DNA of 41,708 nucleotides, taken from NCBI GenBank assembly GCA_020439945.1, contig JAGRPB010000024.1:1-41708 (forward strand), given 5' to 3'. Under the pieces are notes generated by a model that saw only the letters and a program-made list of their open reading frames with translations, was not told the DNA's origin and made no database searches. Of the stretch, positions 16,572-23,919 are shown one piece after another; positions within the stretch are counted from its first letter, which is position 1, and every line of letters begins with the position of its first letter. Both the position numbers and the translations under genes were made by a program. The DNA is from Verrucomicrobiia bacterium (GTDB taxonomy: Bacteria > Verrucomicrobiota > Verrucomicrobiia > Verrucomicrobiales > DEV007).

Positions 16572-17543
16572 TCAGCTCCCGAGTCCGGTTGCGCTGCGGA
16601 CTCGGTCCAGCACTTCGCGAGCTTTTTCCCGGGCGCGAGCAGCGCCGGTTTCGAGGACGCCGTTGACGTAGTCGGGATCAGCGGCGAGGGCGTCGCGCTT
16701 TTCCCGCATCGGGGCGAAGTGGTCGCGGATCTTTTCGAAAAGCTGCTGCTTGTAGTGGCCGTAGCCTTGGCCCCCGGCGCGATAGCTGGCTTTCATTTCT
16801 TCGACCTCATCAGCGGAGGCGAAGAGGGCGTAAAGTTCGACCAGGTAGCTGCCTTCGGGATCCTTGGGATCCTCGACCGGAGTGGAGTCGGTGACGATCT
16901 TCATGATCTTCTTGCGGAGCGCCTTCTCGGTCGCTTCGAAGATCAGGATCGTGTTGTCGTAGCTCTTGCTCATCTTGCGACCGTCGAGACCCGGCACGGT
17001 GGCCGTTTCTTCGCGGATGCGCGGTTCGGGAACTCGGAGCAGATCCTCGCCGTAGCGATCGTTGAACTTGATCGCAATGTCGCGCGTGACCTCGATGTGC
17101 TGCTTTTGATCCTTACCGACCGGTACTACGTCCGAGTCAAAAATCAGAATGTCCGCCGCTTGCAGGACCGGGTAGGCGAAGAGCCCGTGCGAGGGCGAGA
17201 TGCCTTGGGCGATCTTGTCCTTGTAGGAAACGCAACGCTCCAGCAGACCCATCGGGGTGACGCAGCTGAGGATCCAGGTCAGCTCGGTGACTTCGGGCAC
17301 GTCGGACTGTTTCCAGAAAGTCGCCTTTTCCGGGTCGAGCCCGCAGGCAAGGAAATCGATGGCGAGATTGTTGACGTTTTCTTTCAACGCCGCCGCGCTG
17401 TGAGTGGAGGTCAGCGCGTGGTAATCGGCGATGAAATAGAACGCGTCGCCCTCGTCCTGGAGCCGGATGGCCGGTTCCATCATGCCAAGGTAATTGCCGA
17501 TGTGAGGACTGCCGCTGGGCTGGATCCCGGAAAGAATGCGCAT
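16572..17543 (-). CDS. trpS: Tryptophanyl-tRNA synthetase
   Basis: A 323-residue class Ic aminoacyl-tRNA synthetase that charges tRNA-Trp. The class I HIGH motif appears as PHIGNYLG (residues 13-20) and the KMSKS loop is exact at 190-194. The opening MRILSGIQPSGSPHIGNY and the tRNA/Trp-binding FFI-like YFIADYHALTS are hallmarks of bacterial TrpRS. The length is typical. The gene is alone, in a convergent pair with the small lipoprotein gene and divergent from the pyruvyl-transferase-like gene. I see no T-box or trp attenuator ahead of it. Only a weak TTGACT is visible upstream. Confidence 0.97.
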   Translation of the reverse strand: MRILSGIQPSGSPHIGNYLGMMEPAIRLQDEGDAFYFIADYHALTSTHSAAALKENVNNLAIDFLACGLDPEKATFWKQSDVPEVTELTWILSCVTPMGLLERCVSYKDKIAQGISPSHGLFAYPVLQAADILIFDSDVVPVGKDQKQHIEVTRDIAIKFNDRYGEDLLRVPEPRIREETATVPGLDGRKMSKSYDNTILIFEATEKALRKKIMKIVTDSTPVEDPKDPEGSYLVELYALFASADEVEEMKASYRAGGQGYGHYKQQLFEKIRDHFAPMREKRDALAADPDYVNGVLETGAARAREKAREVLDRVRSATGLGS

Positions 17544-17721
17544 GGGATGAGAAAGGGAGGGGGAGTGAACAGGGTTGAGTCGCGAACCAAAGAGGGTTTG
17601 GTGGCGGAGTCAATCCGAAGGTGGGGGAAGAGGGTGAATGAATCTCGCGCAGAGACGCGGAGAGAGGGAGGGTTGACCAGGCGGCTTCTCGGGGGATGGT
17701 CTGCCATTCGGAAACCACCCC

Positions 17722-19002
17722 ATGAATAGAAGAACCGCCCTCTCTCACCTCGGCCTCGGAGCCGCTTCGTTGACCGGACTTTTTGCCGCCGCCGATGGCT
17801 CGAAACCGAAACGGATCCTGCTGCGGTCATCGTGGCAGACGGTGAACATCGGCGACATCGCCCACACGCCGGGAGTGTTGAACATCCTCGAGCAGCATAT
17901 CCCGGAAGCGGAGATCTGGCTGTGGCCGAGCAATGTCGACAACGGGGTCGACAAGCTGCTGATGGCGCGTTTTCCGAAACTGGTGATCGTGAAGGGTGGC
18001 GAGCATTTAAAGGAAGCCTTCGAGACTTGCGATTTCCTGCTGCACGGATCCGGCGCGTCGCTGGTGGCGGAGCGGGACGTGATTCGCTGGTCGGAAGCGA
18101 CGAGCAAGCCCTACGGCATTTACGGCATTACCCTGCCGCCGAAGAAGTCGTCCGAGACGAAAGCGGTCGGCGAAGAGAAGCTGGCCAAGACGATCGAAGT
18201 GCTGAGCGGGGCGCGGTTTGTTTTCTTCCGTGATTCGAAGTCGCTGGCTTTTGCCAAGGAACTCGGCTGCACCAGTCCGTTGATGGAATTCGGTCCCGAT
18301 GGCGCCTTTGCCACGGACTTGACCGACGAGGAAAAGGCGGAGGCCTTTCTCGCCAAGATGGGGCTGGAGAAGGGGAAATTCCTCTGCTGCATTCCGCGCC
18401 TTCGCTACACGCCCTACTGGGTGATTCCGGAAAAGAAAGCGAAGTTTGACGAGGTGAAACACGCGCGGAACGAGGAGCTGAAGGAGCACGATCACGCGCA
18501 GCTGCGAAAGGCGATCGAGGAAGTGGTGACGCAGACGGACCTGAAAGTGCTGGTTTGTCCCGAGGACCGCACCCAGATGGCGGTGGGCAAGGAAATGCTT
18601 TTCGATCCGCTGCCAGCCGAGTTGAAGGAATCCGGTCGCGTCGTCTGGCGTCCGGATTACTGGCTGACGGGCGAAGCGATCAGCGTCTATGTCCGCAGCG
18701 CGGGACTTTTCGGCAACGAAATGCACTCGCCGATCATGTGCATCGGTCACGGCGTGCCAGCGATCGTGTGTCGCTGGGCCGAGCAGACCACCAAGGGCTA
18801 CATGTGGGAAGACATCGGGCTGGGCGATTGGCTGTTCGATCTGGACGACGAGGCGCAAGTCGCCAAAGTCGCCCCGACAGTGGTGGCGATGGCGAAAGTT
18901 CCGGAAGCGGCAAATGCCAAGGCGGCCAAGGCGCGGGCCTTCGTCGAAAAGCGTCAACGCGAGACGATGGCAGTGCTGCGCGGGGAGTTGGGGATGGGAT
19001 AG
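17722..19002 (+). CDS. Polysaccharide pyruvyl transferase-family protein with Tat-type signal
   Basis: A 426-residue protein whose N-terminus, [26 protein letters not shown], is a twin-arginine-like signal (RR, then a hydrophobic stretch). The body has the pattern of polysaccharide pyruvyl transferases. An early strand is followed by [15 protein letters not shown], the N-x-G-D loop that opens this family's Rossmann-like fold. Two-domain alpha/beta segments follow, with GPDGAFAT and, near the end, [20 protein letters not shown], matching the family's conserved S-x-R-x-H-x-x-I-x-A-x-x-x-G-x-P segment with replacements. True members add pyruvate ketals to exopolysaccharide in the cytoplasm, so export is odd and the substrate is unknown. 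No operon partner is visible. Confidence 0.7.
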   Translation: MNRRTALSHLGLGAASLTGLFAAADGSKPKRILLRSSWQTVNIGDIAHTPGVLNILEQHIPEAEIWLWPSNVDNGVDKLLMARFPKLVIVKGGEHLKEAFETCDFLLHGSGASLVAERDVIRWSEATSKPYGIYGITLPPKKSSETKAVGEEKLAKTIEVLSGARFVFFRDSKSLAFAKELGCTSPLMEFGPDGAFATDLTDEEKAEAFLAKMGLEKGKFLCCIPRLRYTPYWVIPEKKAKFDEVKHARNEELKEHDHAQLRKAIEEVVTQTDLKVLVCPEDRTQMAVGKEMLFDPLPAELKESGRVVWRPDYWLTGEAISVYVRSAGLFGNEMHSPIMCIGHGVPAIVCRWAEQTTKGYMWEDIGLGDWLFDLDDEAQVAKVAPTVVAMAKVPEAANAKAAKARAFVEKRQRETMAVLRGELGMG

Positions 19003-19010
19003 GCGAGGAG

Positions 19011-19088
19011 GAGCGCGGTCGGCGTCCGCGCCTACAGATTGCCTCGCGACATTTGCCTGCCTGCAGGCGCGATCGCTGATCGCGCTGG
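19011..19088. repeat. Paired inverted repeat, family C (TGTAGGCGCGGTCG type), copy 1
   Basis: GAGCGCGGTCGGCGTCCGCG followed by CCTACAG (19011-19037) faces CTGCAGGCGCGATCGCTGAT followed by CGCGCTGG (19061-19088). A second copy lies at 28791-28866. Both sit directly downstream of a plus-strand gene. Confidence 0.6.
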
Positions 19089-19190
19089 GTGACTGGTTCT
19101 TCCAGGAACACGAATTCGCTTCGCTCTCACAAATGGAAAGAATGGCTCGAATGCTCTGATTGCCTGACTTGAATGAATTCCATCGGCTGG

Positions 19191-19218
19191 TTGCAATTCC
19201 CGGCCACGAACGGACAAT
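19191..19218 (+). promoter_or_regulatory. Probable leaderless promoter of the 184-aa hypothetical gene
   Basis: TTGCAA (19191-19196), a 16-bp spacer and GACAAT (19213-19218) end 6 nt before the ATG at 19225. Confidence 0.4.
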
Positions 19219-19224
19219 CGGGCG

Positions 19225-19779
19225 ATGGCATTTTTCAAACGACCGGAGGTCTGGGTGCTGCTCCTGCTGAGCGTGGCGGGAGCGGTCTGGGTGCTGTGGT
19301 CGGATTCCGCGCATGACCGCGCGGTGAATGAAGGCGACTCAACGTCTGAGCCGAAAATGGTCGAGACCGCGGACGGTGAGGAGGCGCCTGCGCGCTTTGC
19401 GATTCGCGAGCGCCGGATCTCGCGCGAGGAAGGTCACCTGATCGTGACGCTTCGATTGGGCAATGAAATGGCGCTGGAAGGGCCGCTGGATTTGAAATCT
19501 CCAACCGCAAAACTGGTGACCGGCGATGGTGCGATGGTGGCACCGTTTTTCCTGCCCTTTGATCCGCCGCCGGTGCTCGACGCCGAAATTGGTGCCTTTG
19601 CTGATCTGCGTTATTGGCTGCCAGTGACCCAGGCGGATGAAGCCCTGTGGTTGGAGATCGATGGCGAGCGACTGCCGGTGAAGGACGCGAGCGAAGCGCC
19701 GGATTTCGACAAGACCCTGGCTGATCGATTTCCGGAAGGCGTCGAGGTGGCGGTGAACGGGCTCGACTGGCAGTCCTGA
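19225..19779 (+). CDS. Hypothetical membrane-anchored protein (184 aa)
   Basis: The protein has an N-terminal membrane helix, FKRPEVWVLLLLSVAGAVWVLW (about 4-25), a short acidic linker, and a soluble domain of about 130 residues that alternates hydrophobic and charged residues in strand-like runs (FAIRERRISREEGHLIVTLRL, then YWLPVTQADEALWLEIDGE). It looks like a beta-sandwich facing the periplasm. I do not recognise the family and see no catalytic motif. The gene is 30 bp upstream of coaX in the same direction and may be cotranscribed with coaX and the ROK kinase gene, although coaX also has a weak promoter-like element of its own. Confidence 0.65.
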   Translation: MAFFKRPEVWVLLLLSVAGAVWVLWSDSAHDRAVNEGDSTSEPKMVETADGEEAPARFAIRERRISREEGHLIVTLRLGNEMALEGPLDLKSPTAKLVTGDGAMVAPFFLPFDPPPVLDAEIGAFADLRYWLPVTQADEALWLEIDGERLPVKDASEAPDFDKTLADRFPEGVEVAVNGLDWQS

Positions 19780-19809
19780 CACGGGCATCATGCCGATTCC
19801 GATTTGTCC

Positions 19810-20574
19810 ATGTCCGCCGAATTCCTGCTGGTAAACAACAACAACTCGCGAACCAAGTTCGTGCTCGCGGGCGGCGATCTGATCGACGAAGGCACCCACC
19901 GTGCGATCGAGACGGCGACGCTCTCTCCGGAAACGGTCGCGGAAGCGATCGCCGGATGGAAATTCGAAAAGGTGGTGCTCGCTTCGGTGGTGCCGGAGAA
20001 AGCAGCGATCCTGCGCGACTGTTTCGCCCAGCCGTTCGTTGAAGTCTCGCACCGGATCGAGCTTGGCATCGACGTGGATTTTCCGGATCCCGAAACGGTG
20101 GGAGCGGATCGACTGGCCAACGCGGCGGCCGTCGCTGCTTTTCATGAAGCTCCGGCGATCGTGGTCGATTTCGGCACGGCGGTGACTTTCGACATCGTGG
20201 CGCCGGGAGCGGCACGGCCCGCCTACATCGGCGGCGTGATCGCTCCGGGGCTCGACGTGATGCGCGACTATCTCCACCAGCGCACCGCGTTGCTGCCACG
20301 GATCGACCTGCGCGAGCCGCCTGCGGCGATTGGGAAATCGACGATCGATGCAATGCTTTCAGGCGCGGTCCACGGCTATCGCGGGCTGGTCCGTGAGATC
20401 CTTGCCCGGGTGCGCGATGAACTTCCGGGGAATTCACCACTGAAAGTCATTGCCACTGGCGGTTATGCTGACTTGATTGCCGCCGGTTTGCCCGAGATCG
20501 ATCTGGTCGATCCGCTGCTGACGCTCCGTGGCCTGGCCGCGATTGGTAACCTCAATGATTTCTCTGTTTCATGA
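19810..20574 (+). CDS. coaX: Type III pantothenate kinase with altered first motif
   Basis: A 254-residue enzyme of the acetate and sugar kinase/Hsc70/actin fold that phosphorylates pantothenate, the first step of coenzyme A synthesis. The type III signatures are present: GADRLANAAA (98-107), VVDFGTAVTFDIV (118-130, catalytic region Asp120), GGVIAPG (141-147) and the closing DAMLSGAVHGYRGLV. The phosphate-1 loop normally reads D-x-G-N-T; here it is N9-N-N-N-S13 in LLVNNNNSRTKF, so the usual Asp is Asn and the Gly is Asn. K16 matches the following lysine. The residue change may reduce activity or mark a lineage variant. The ATG at 19810 is preferred to the TTG at 19804. It overlaps the next gene by 4 nt. 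Confidence 0.85.
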   Translation: MSAEFLLVNNNNSRTKFVLAGGDLIDEGTHRAIETATLSPETVAEAIAGWKFEKVVLASVVPEKAAILRDCFAQPFVEVSHRIELGIDVDFPDPETVGADRLANAAAVAAFHEAPAIVVDFGTAVTFDIVAPGAARPAYIGGVIAPGLDVMRDYLHQRTALLPRIDLREPPAAIGKSTIDAMLSGAVHGYRGLVREILARVRDELPGNSPLKVIATGGYADLIAAGLPEIDLVDPLLTLRGLAAIGNLNDFSVS

Positions 20575-21557
20575 ACGAATCTCCCTCTGCTGTTGCTGCT
20601 TCCTCCACTTCATTCGACTCGGAAACGTGCCCGTTGACCATCGGTGTCGATTTCGGTGGCACCTCGGTCAAGATCGGCGTGGTTCGCGGCGCGGAAATCA
20701 TCGGTGAGATCGCCCGGATTCCGACGCAGCGTTATGACGGCCCGGATGATTTGCTCGATGCCATCGTGGAGGAAGTCGCGACGATGAGAGAACGTCATCC
20801 CGAGATCGGAGCGATCGGAATTGGGGTTCCCGGCGCGGTCGATTTCGAGCGCGGCATGACCTATAACCTCACCAACGTCCCCGGCTGGTCGAACGTGCCG
20901 CTGCGCGACATGATTTCGGAAAAGACGGGCCTGCCCACCGTGTTGGAAAACGACGCCAACTGCGCCGCCTACGCCGAATTCAAATGCGGCGCCGGACGCG
21001 GACTGCGCAACGTGGTGGTGGTCACGCTCGGCACCGGTGTGGGTGGTGGACTGATCCTGAATGGCGAGCTTTTCCGCGGCAGCCAGTATGCCGCCGGCGA
21101 GATCGGTCAGATGAGCATCGACTACAATGGCGTCGATGGCCCCTACGGAAACTGGGGCGCACTGGAGCGCTACGTCGGCAATCAACAGATCACCCAGATC
21201 GGGGTGACCCGTTTCACCGAGGCGGGACGCGAAGTCAAAGATGACATCTGTTCCCCGCAGTCTCTGGCCGAGGCCGCCTACAGCGGTGACGAGATCGCCC
21301 ACCAGGTCTGGCATGTGGTTGCGGATTACCTCGGCACCGCCCTGACCAGCATCGTGTATCTGCTGAATCCGGATGCGATCATCATTGGCGGTGGTGTGGC
21401 TCATGCGGGCGACATCCTTTTTGATCCGCTGAAGGCGCGCATCAAGGCAATGCTGAGCGACGAATTTTTCGAAGCGCTCCAGATCATTCCCGCGACCTTC
21501 GGGAACACCGCCGGCATCATCGGCAGCGCTGCGCTGGCGGATGATCTGGTGGAGTAG
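20571..21557 (+). CDS. ROK-family sugar kinase (glucokinase-like)
   Basis: A 328-residue ROK protein (repressor, ORF, kinase) that probably phosphorylates glucose or a related hexose with ATP. The nucleotide motif TIGVDFGGTSVKIG is at about residues 23-36, with Asp27 and DFGGT. The sugar-binding ENDANCAA (N-D-A-N) and the adenosine-side GTGVGGGLILNG are present, and the C-terminal IIGGGVAHAG is typical. The usual zinc motif of this family, H followed by CxCGxxGCxE, is degenerate: the segment reads GQMSIDYNGVDGPYGNWGAL followed by E, so the Cys residues and the His are gone. There is no helix-turn-helix, so it is an enzyme rather than a repressor. Its start overlaps the coaX stop as ATGA, indicating translational coupling. 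It ends directly at a repeat. Confidence 0.86.
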   Translation: MNESPSAVAASSTSFDSETCPLTIGVDFGGTSVKIGVVRGAEIIGEIARIPTQRYDGPDDLLDAIVEEVATMRERHPEIGAIGIGVPGAVDFERGMTYNLTNVPGWSNVPLRDMISEKTGLPTVLENDANCAAYAEFKCGAGRGLRNVVVVTLGTGVGGGLILNGELFRGSQYAAGEIGQMSIDYNGVDGPYGNWGALERYVGNQQITQIGVTRFTEAGREVKDDICSPQSLAEAAYSGDEIAHQVWHVVADYLGTALTSIVYLLNPDAIIIGGGVAHAGDILFDPLKARIKAMLSDEFFEALQIIPATFGNTAGIIGSAALADDLVE

Positions 21558-21624
21558 TGTGGGGCAGAGTTGCACTCTGCCATCCTCAATGGCTTTGAAA
21601 GGCAGAGTGCAACTCTGCCCCACA
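21558..21624. repeat. Perfect paired inverted repeat, family B, copy 1
   Basis: Two 24-bp arms (21558-21581 and 21601-21624) are exact reverse complements. Each contains its own hairpin, GGCAGAGTtgcACTCTGCC. The element fills the gap between the ROK kinase stop codon (ends at 21557) and the DUF1287 stop codon (21627) almost exactly. It probably serves as a bidirectional terminator. Copy 2 lies at 22323-22396. Confidence 0.85.
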
Positions 21625-21626
21625 AT

Positions 21627-22274
21627 TCACTCCGGTTGATATCGGTAGTGCCCGATCACTTTCCACTGAAATAAGTCGCGGTCGAGCACCGGGCCGGAGC
21701 CGATATTGTGCACGAAGGTGTCCTCGCCCACGACGATGCCGATGTGCCAGAGTCCCCGGTCGTTGAGATCCCACGCGACGAGATCACCGACTTGGAAATT
21801 CTCTTTGCTGTCGCTGACCTCCAGCGCTTTGCCGTGACGCGTGAAGAAGGTTTGCAGGTTGGGCACCCGGCGATGGTCGATGTTTTTATCGGGCCGATTC
21901 AGCCCCCAGAGTTGCGGATAGCGGGAAAAGCCGGCGGCCATGTCTTCGTGAACCAGCTTCTGTAGATCGATGCCCAGCGCGCGATAGCTGCGGATCACCA
22001 CGTCGGTGCAGACACTGGTATCGGCGGGCACATCGCCACCCGGATAATCGAGCGCCACGTAGGCCGGATCGTAGCGGACTGCGTGCTTGGTGCGTTCAAG
22101 TGCGGCGAGAGCGAGCCGACTGGCGAGATCGGTCTTTTCCGAGAGCGCGGCGATCTGTGATTCGACCGCCGATGTTTGCGCCTGGCAGAAGCGAAGCCAG
22201 TAGCCCCAGAAGGCGACGGCGATCGCGGCGGAGGCGAGCAGGTAGTTCCAGCGAGAAGGGGCTTGGGATTTCAT
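21627..22274 (-). CDS. DUF1287 protein, membrane-anchored
   Basis: A 215-residue protein with one N-terminal membrane helix (YLLASAAIAVAFWGYWLRF, about 11-29). It contains the DUF1287 signatures YPGGDVPADTSVCTDVVIRSYRALG and PDKNIDHRRVPNLQTFF. A later segment, GDLVAWDLNDRGLWHIGIVV, resembles the NlpC/P60 and CHAP-type layout, with a conserved Cys in CTDVV and His in WHIGIV. The fold is predicted to be a papain-like amidase, so a cell-wall or peptide-bond activity in the periplasm is possible but unproven. It has GAGGAAAT before its ATG, one of the few Shine-Dalgarno-like sites here. It is bracketed on both sides by family B repeats. Confidence 0.85.
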   Translation of the reverse strand: MKSQAPSRWNYLLASAAIAVAFWGYWLRFCQAQTSAVESQIAALSEKTDLASRLALAALERTKHAVRYDPAYVALDYPGGDVPADTSVCTDVVIRSYRALGIDLQKLVHEDMAAGFSRYPQLWGLNRPDKNIDHRRVPNLQTFFTRHGKALEVSDSKENFQVGDLVAWDLNDRGLWHIGIVVGEDTFVHNIGSGPVLDRDLFQWKVIGHYRYQPE

Positions 22275-22322
22275 ATTTCCTCAAAAGGATACGCCTCCCG
22301 TGGCGGCGGACTTTCGAGAGAT

Positions 22323-22396
22323 TGTGGGGCAGAGTTGCACTCTGCCTTCGTCTAGCCGGGCCAACTGGAAAAGGCAGAGTGCAACTCTGCCCCACA
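22323..22396. repeat. Perfect paired inverted repeat, family B, copy 2
   Basis: The same 24-bp arms as at 21558-21624 (here 22323-22346 and 22373-22396) with a different 26-bp centre. It ends 1 nt before the stop codon of tyrS and lies 49 nt upstream of the DUF1287 start, so it can act as the tyrS terminator. Confidence 0.85.
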
Positions 22397-22397
22397 T

Positions 22398-23576
22398 TTA
22401 CCCCAATCTCACCGAACGCTTCTTGTTCAGCTTGAGCACTTGGCCTGTCGCCCACTCGGGTTCCGCTTTGGGATCGGTAAGTTTTTCACCGTCGAGCTGG
22501 ATGCTGCCCTGCTGAATCAGGCGCCGTACATCGCCGCCTGATTTCGGTTCGCCGAGTGATTCGAATGCCGCCTGCACCACCCCGGCCACGTCACGTCGCT
22601 CGCCGGGCGTGAACTCGGGCAGGTCTGCGGCGTCGGCGTCCTTGCGGCTGAAAAGCGCTTCCCAGTTTTCCCGCGCTTGTTTTCCGGTTTCAGGCGTGTG
22701 GTAGCGGGCGGTGACTTTCTCGGCCAACGCCTTTTTCGCTTCCATCGGGTGAGCGCCGGGATCGAGGTCTTCGCCGAGCAACAGGAGGTAGTAGCGTGCC
22801 ATCAGGTCATCGGAAATGCTCATCAGCTTGCCGAACATCTCGCCGGGTTCCTCGCTGACGCCGACGTAGTTGTTCAGGCTCTTGCTCATCTTCTGCACGC
22901 CGTCGAGCCCTTCGAGAATCGGCACGCACATGACGACCTGCGGCTCCATCCCTTCGGCTTTCTGGAGATCGCGCCCAACGAGAATGTTGAACAACTGATC
23001 GGTGCCGCCGAGCTCGACATCGGCTTTCACCATCACCGAATCCCAGCCCTGCACGATCGGGTATTGGATTTCGTGAAGCCGCACTTCCTGGTCGTTGGCG
23101 ATGCGGTTTTTGAAATCCTCGCGCTGGAGCATCTGCTGAAGCGTCACTCGGCCATTGAGCTGAATGACTTCGGCGAAAGTCATTTGGTTGAACCACTCGC
23201 CGTTGAAAACGATCTCGGTCTTGTCCTTGTCGAGAATTTTGAACGCCTGATCGGTGTAGGTCTTCGCGTTCGCCAGCACATCCTCGCGAGAGAGCTGGGG
23301 CCGCGTTTTGGAGCGTCCGCTCGGGTCGCCGATCATGGCGGTGAAATCGCCGATGATGAGCACGGCGTGGTGACCGAGTTCCTGGAACTGCCTCAGCTTT
23401 TCCAATGCCACGCTGTGACCGAGATGCAGGTCGGGCGAGGTCGGGTCGACACCCAGTTTGGCGCGCAACGGTTTGCCGCGTTCGAGCTTGGCGAGCAGTT
23501 CTTTTTCGCTGATCACCTGGGCGGTGCCACGGGTGAGCAGTTCGAGCTGTTCGCGAGCGGAGAGGGCGGTCGTCAT
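22398..23576 (-). CDS. tyrS: Tyrosyl-tRNA synthetase
   Basis: A 392-residue class Ic synthetase for tRNA-Tyr. The class motif is DLHLGHSVAL (HLGH at 51-54) and the KMSKS loop is exact at 229-233 in GVQKMSKSLNNYVGV. The GDPSGRSKTRP and VKADVELGGTDQLFNI segments identify TyrRS. A C-terminal S4-like RNA-binding region (PKSGGDVRRLIQQGSIQLDGE) closes the chain. The sequence spacing is that of the TyrS2/TyrZ branch rather than the E. coli TyrS branch, which is a judgement by eye. There is no T-box leader. It is an isolated gene. Confidence 0.96.
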   Translation of the reverse strand: MTTALSAREQLELLTRGTAQVISEKELLAKLERGKPLRAKLGVDPTSPDLHLGHSVALEKLRQFQELGHHAVLIIGDFTAMIGDPSGRSKTRPQLSREDVLANAKTYTDQAFKILDKDKTEIVFNGEWFNQMTFAEVIQLNGRVTLQQMLQREDFKNRIANDQEVRLHEIQYPIVQGWDSVMVKADVELGGTDQLFNILVGRDLQKAEGMEPQVVMCVPILEGLDGVQKMSKSLNNYVGVSEEPGEMFGKLMSISDDLMARYYLLLLGEDLDPGAHPMEAKKALAEKVTARYHTPETGKQARENWEALFSRKDADAADLPEFTPGERRDVAGVVQAAFESLGEPKSGGDVRRLIQQGSIQLDGEKLTDPKAEPEWATGQVLKLNKKRSVRLG

Positions 23577-23919
23577 GAGAAAATCTGGGCGCGGTTTTTG
23601 GGAGGGGAGAAAAAAGCGTCTCCCGCCGAGACTTCAACCGGCGATTGCGTCGGTCGCCTGGAGTGGGGCACTGCGATCAGTGGTTCGAGCGACAGAAACT
23701 CGAAAGGAAATCGTGTTCCGTCTTCGGTTTTGTGACTCGCGGGATGCAATCCCACGGGGACATGCACGGGATGGGAATCCCATGCTACTCAGGGCTTTCG
23801 AACGTCCGCTGCCTAGGCGCCATCAGTGGAGATGGCACAGAGTTTCTTCGTAGCATGGCTTTTCAAGCCGTGCATGTCCGGGCGGGATTGCATCCCGCCC
23901 ATCAAAGCAACGAGGAAGC
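23577..23919. other. Intergenic spacer of 343 bp with repeat only
   Basis: Between the tyrS start and the stop codon of the first sulfatase gene. The right half holds the family D paired repeat. The left half, next to tyrS, presumably contains its promoter, but I see no clear hexamer pair. No gene, tRNA or riboswitch was recognised. Confidence 0.6.
23739..23899. repeat. Large paired inverted repeat, family D (ATGCAATCCC type)
   Basis: Two arms of about 50 bp (23739-23788 and 23850-23899) are imperfect reverse complements. The left arm starts GCGGGATGCAATCCCACGGG and the right arm ends with GGGCGGGATTGCATCCCGCC. Each arm holds small hairpins (GGGATgcaATCCC) and a GCATG core. The central loop has its own hairpin, GCCATC-agtgga-GATGGC. 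The layout resembles a BIME-type mobile repeat. Confidence 0.65.

Noticed and set aside
17643..17665. CGCAGAGACGCGGAGAGA as another tandem repeat
   Set aside because: It resembles the CGCAGAG tandem words seen in other genomes, but only two imperfect units are present here, so it is not supported as a repeat.
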